In this document: piece by piece, positions 61,190-64,000 of the stretch | How positions within the stretch are numbered: position 1 is the stretch's first letter | How the letters are laid out: each line of letters starts with the position of its first letter | Assembly: GCF_001700325.1 (NCBI RefSeq) | Contig: NZ_MATO01000038.1 | Location: 1-64,000, forward strand | DNA length: 64,000 nt | Reading direction: 5' to 3' | Origin: Caryophanon latum | GTDB taxonomy: Bacteria > Bacillota > Bacilli > Bacillales_A > Planococcaceae | Position numbers and translations under genes: made by a program | The notes under the pieces: generated by a model | Told to the model about the DNA's origin: nothing | Seen by the model: the letters and a program-made list of their open reading frames with translations, nothing else | The model's database searches: none

Positions 61190-62383
61190 ATGGATACAAT
61201 GGAACTGTTAACGAAGCTGCAACAAACAGAAGTGCGCTATGAACCGATTTATAGTGCTGATGCGCATGTTGTAGAAGGTTATGAAATAAGTGGCGTGCTA
61301 GAAGAAGCGGATATTCCTGCATTTTTATGCGATGAGGATGTGCCGATTGAGTATCGTATCGAGCTACAACAGCTCGTCATGGAAAAAGCGTTGCAGCAGT
61401 TTAAGGATGAGCGTCTATCAGTGGATTTATACATTCCGATCAATCCAAATTTATTTATGGTCGATTTTGGAGAAAGCTATTTTGCAATAATCCAAAAATA
61501 TGTAAGCGAGGAGCGACTGCATCATATTGTACTGATGATGGCGGAGCATGACTATTGCGAAGATATTGAGCAACTGCATCACGCTGTACGATATTTAAAG
61601 ACGTACGGGGTGAAGCTATGCTTATGCAACATTAGCTCTGAAACACATTTAGATTACGTGCTATTACTGAAGCCGCATATATTAAAAATTGATGTGACGA
61701 TGCTCGATTACAATTCATGGGGAGCAAACAACGATTTATTTATGACGATTAGCGCACTCGCACTACGCATCGGCTCTTCACTGCTGTTTCACAACATTGA
61801 AACGATCTATCATATGCAATCGGCGTGGAAAAATGGTGGACGCTACTATAGCGGACGTTATTTAACGAAACCTGCTGCGACGTTTGTTGAGGCGAGTAAT
61901 TTACAGCAGCGCTTACATGATGAGAGTGTTCGTTTTATTCAAGCGGAGAAGAAGCTGTTGAAGCAACGTTTTGAAGCGATGCGCAAGCTGCAGCAAGAGC
62001 TAACGAGCATCGTGGAGCGCTGTCAGCCAAAAGCGGACGACGAACAATCGTTGCTAAAGCTTGCACAGGCATTAACCGATTATTCATTCCGTCTTTATAT
62101 GACCGATGAGGACGGCTTCCAAGTATCGCCAAACATTATGCGTTACAAGGAAGAATGGCTCGTGCTTGAAAATGCGAAACATAAAAACTGGAGCTGGCGG
62201 CCGTATTTTCTTATGAATATTATTAAGCTTCGCCATGGCAAAACAGGTGAGCTCTCGAGTGTGTATCGTGACATTGAGACAGGGGATATGACACGTACAT
62301 TTTCAATTGAGCTACCGAGTCATCATTATTTATTCGTCGATATTACGTACGATTACTTATACGAGCATAAAATAACACAATAA
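61190..62383 (+). CDS. ykuI: EAL-domain protein YkuI-like, degenerate
   Basis: A 397-residue relative of Bacillus subtilis YkuI: an N-terminal EAL domain (about residues 20-240) then a PAS/Cache-like C-terminal domain (about 285-397) with SFRLYMTDEDGFQVSPN and KNWSWRPYFLMNI. In the EAL domain the signature is YEISG in place of EAL-x-R, and MMAEHDYCED and LKIDVTML carry other acidic positions. B. subtilis YkuI binds cyclic di-GMP with low or no hydrolysis; this copy is likely also a binding rather than an active enzyme. ATG 61190 follows GGGGG. Confidence 0.88.
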   Translation: MDTMELLTKLQQTEVRYEPIYSADAHVVEGYEISGVLEEADIPAFLCDEDVPIEYRIELQQLVMEKALQQFKDERLSVDLYIPINPNLFMVDFGESYFAIIQKYVSEERLHHIVLMMAEHDYCEDIEQLHHAVRYLKTYGVKLCLCNISSETHLDYVLLLKPHILKIDVTMLDYNSWGANNDLFMTISALALRIGSSLLFHNIETIYHMQSAWKNGGRYYSGRYLTKPAATFVEASNLQQRLHDESVRFIQAEKKLLKQRFEAMRKLQQELTSIVERCQPKADDEQSLLKLAQALTDYSFRLYMTDEDGFQVSPNIMRYKEEWLVLENAKHKNWSWRPYFLMNIIKLRHGKTGELSSVYRDIETGDMTRTFSIELPSHHYLFVDITYDYLYEHKITQ

Positions 62384-62385
62384 AT

Positions 62386-62620
62386 ACAAGTCTGTTGATA
62401 CGCCATTTATATACAGTGAAATCGGCTGTTTTTAGCAGCAACTTGGAAATAAATGCGGCATGTTAATGGCAGTAAGCGTGCGGCGAGACTCCTTAGGGAA
62501 CAGCTTGTGCCTCATGTTCGCCGCCGAGCCCGAGGAATTGATCTGCCTCGAATAGCCGCTAGAGGCAAAGTGAGCTGCAATACGCTTCTGCCAATGGATT
62601 AAATAATTAACACGCTTGCA
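62386..62620. repeat. Family-1 interspersed element, copy D
   Basis: Left end GTCTGTTGATACGCCATTT, then ATATACAGTGAAATCGGCTG, core GCGTGCGGCGAGACTCCTTAG and GCCGCCGAGCCCGAGGAA, right end with CAATACGCTTCTGCCAATGG and ACACGCTTG. A segment of the core has diverged (GATCTGCCTCGAATAGCCG). Confidence 0.75.
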
Positions 62621-62629
62621 CTAAATATG

Positions 62630-62672
62630 AAGCTATGCACGAGAGGTTCCGGCCTTTTTTGTATAGCTTTTT
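62630..62672 (+). terminator. Possible hairpin terminator after ykuI
   Basis: AAGCTAT and ATAGCTT pair around a 26-base loop that itself contains AGG/CCT with a T run; TTT follows. Weak. Confidence 0.35.
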
Positions 62673-62861
62673 CAATACGTTCGACAGTTCCTTATGCACA
62701 ATATCAATAATTTTCTCAAGATAAAATAGTGAAAAAGATAGTTTGGTTAGCCATTAATAGTTCTTTTTTACTTATTTTGTTTCGATTGAAATGTTTGAAT
62801 GACACGTCACCGGGTAATCTATTAAATAACTTGAACAGAAAGAACGGTAGGGAGTGACAAG

Positions 62862-64000
62862 ATGGGGAAATTTTTATTTTCATCAATTCGGAAGCAGTTA
62901 TTATTCGTTTTTAGTTTAATTGTAGGCATTATGATTATATCGTACGGCTACATGTTTGTGATAAATAATCAAATGGAAAAGGAAGCGAATGAGCTAGCGA
63001 CAACTGAGCTAGAGCTGTTGTTAATCAATGAGGAAATGTACCGAATTTTCTCGCAGCTTTACATGGCATCGAGCAGCTACGTCATTACTGCAAACGAGCA
63101 ATATGTCACGCAGTTTACACAATCAACTACAAATATAGAGGCAAAACTTGATCAATTGAATGCTTTTGGGAAAAACGCAGAGCGCGATGCATTAATTAAT
63201 GAAGGCAGTGAATGGATTGCATCGGTACAGCAAAATGTATTCCCGCTTGTGAGTAGCATGGACCAAGATGCGGCAATTTCGGCGTATGAGTCGCTGAAAC
63301 CCCAAATTGAGGAAGTGCTAGAAGGGTATTACGCATTAAACGAGATGCGTGCGAGTAACATTAGTGTGCTAGCTGGAGATTTATACGACAAAGCGCGTTC
63401 GAATGAGCTAACGATTGTTATAGCGGCAGTGATCGTTATTGCATTTGCAACGATCGTCGGCATATTAACAGCAAATACGTATTCAAATGAGCTGCGTCGT
63501 GTGACAAATTATATGAAGGAGCTAGCAACTGGAGATTTACGCCAGAAACCATTGGAAACGACACGTAATGATGAATTTGCGACGCTTACACAATCGGTAA
63601 ATGAAATGACATTTAAAACGAAATATGTCGTTAGTTCAATTGATGACGTCGTGCAGCAAGTAGCCATTAATAGCGAGCAGCTTTCGCGTTCATCAGAGGA
63701 CGTACAGTCAGGAATGGATCAAGCCGCGGTGACGATGCAACAGCTAGCGGCAGGATCAGAGCAGCAAGCGCAAGCAACAACAGGTGTGGCAAACTCGATG
63801 GAAATATTTAAAGAAAACATTAAGGACATTGTGAACACAGGTGACGTGCTAGAGCAAGAGTCTGATGTTGTCGCAAGCTTAACGCTCGAAGGAAAGTCAC
63901 TGATGACGACGTCGCTTACGAAAATGCAGTCAATTAATGACGTCATGCACGAGGCCGTACAAAAAGTAGAAGGTTTAAACAATCAATCAAATGAAATTAC
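62862..64000 (+). CDS. Methyl-accepting chemotaxis protein (cut by window)
   Basis: An open frame runs from the ATG at 62862 (GGTAGGGAG upstream) through the window edge: 379 codons seen. Helix 1 (about residues 13-32), an extracellular four-helix-bundle-like sensor of about 150 residues (ELATTELELLLINEEMYR), helix 2 (about 185-208), a HAMP linker (ELATGDLRQKPLE), then the start of the signalling helix with MQQLAAGSEQQAQATTG. The signalling tip lies beyond the edge. It is a transmembrane chemoreceptor of a different sensor type from the one at 8580. Confidence 0.9.
   Translation, partial: MGKFLFSSIRKQLLFVFSLIVGIMIISYGYMFVINNQMEKEANELATTELELLLINEEMYRIFSQLYMASSSYVITANEQYVTQFTQSTTNIEAKLDQLNAFGKNAERDALINEGSEWIASVQQNVFPLVSSMDQDAAISAYESLKPQIEEVLEGYYALNEMRASNISVLAGDLYDKARSNELTIVIAAVIVIAFATIVGILTANTYSNELRRVTNYMKELATGDLRQKPLETTRNDEFATLTQSVNEMTFKTKYVVSSIDDVVQQVAINSEQLSRSSEDVQSGMDQAAVTMQQLAAGSEQQAQATTGVANSMEIFKENIKDIVNTGDVLEQESDVVASLTLEGKSLMTTSLTKMQSINDVMHEAVQKVEGLNNQSNEI

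Larger units (their letters stand above)
62384..62861. other. Gene-free stretch with family-1 copy
   Basis: About 480 bases with the family-1 copy D and a possible hairpin. The right part is AT-rich and should hold the promoter of the chemoreceptor gene; I could not pick one with confidence. Confidence 0.5.

Overview
The window looks like chromosomal DNA of a low-to-middle GC Firmicute of the Bacillales, most likely the Planococcaceae/Caryophanaceae group (Lysinibacillus, Solibacillus, Caryophanon or Kurthia relatives). The reasons are strong AGGAGG-type ribosome binding sites, close matches to Bacillus subtilis Bmr, BmrR, YkuI and YfkAB, secreted SLH-domain (S-layer) proteins, Fur and PhoP sites of Bacillus type, and frequent GTG/TTG starts. 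I saw no rRNA, tRNA, transposase, integrase or phage gene.

Layout. 1-2.4 kb: thioredoxin-like protein and a Tet(M)-like ribosomal-protection GTPase on the minus strand. 2.8-5.2 kb: a two-gene carboxy(nor)spermidine polyamine operon. 5.5-10.7 kb: a two-component system and a Cache-domain chemoreceptor. 10.7-12.8 kb: a small degenerate FtsZ-like protein, an unknown protein and a lipoprotein. 12.9-22.4 kb: a complete type I-C CRISPR-Cas locus (cas3-cas5-cas8c-cas7-cas4-cas1-cas2) and an array of 17 intact 33-nt repeats. Its far end is eroded, cut by an interspersed element, and followed by a relic repeat. An internal Shine-Dalgarno plus in-frame GTG in cas8c marks a likely Cas11c start. 22.4-31.8 kb: bmrR-bmr multidrug efflux with a MerR-type 19-bp-spacer promoter, a NUDIX hydrolase, membrane proteins, AIM24, a pair of SLH proteins, EamA and MarR proteins. 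32.2-42.0 kb: an apparently uninterrupted ten-gene operon behind two Fur-like boxes. 43.5-47.6 kb: a Pho-type pstSCAB operon and a universal stress protein. 47.8-64 kb: phosphatase, ASCH, CDF, pirin/TetR, Sel1-repeat, SLH, Yip1, dynamin-like GTPase, YfkAB and YkuI genes, and a chemoreceptor cut by the window edge.

The best candidate for an undescribed system is the Fur-boxed operon at 32.2-42.0 kb. It joins a peptide/nickel-type ABC importer, in which one permease is fused to one ATPase, to two adjacent amidotransferase-fold-like proteins. These are followed by an FtsE/FtsX-like ABC module, a secreted coiled-coil protein of the kind that partners FtsX, and a membrane-anchored SLH-like protein. 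The two overlapping Fur boxes cover the predicted promoter, so iron control is well supported. The substrate and overall role are not known to me.

Two families of short non-coding elements are scattered between genes: family 1, about 100-255 bp with ends related to GTTGATTAGCCATTT, and family 2, about 90-175 bp with ends related to TATATAGACGGTGAATG. They fill most of the longer gene-free stretches and sit next to the CRISPR array, between the SLH paralogs and just upstream of the Fur operon. Many gene pairs are separated by clear Rho-independent terminators.
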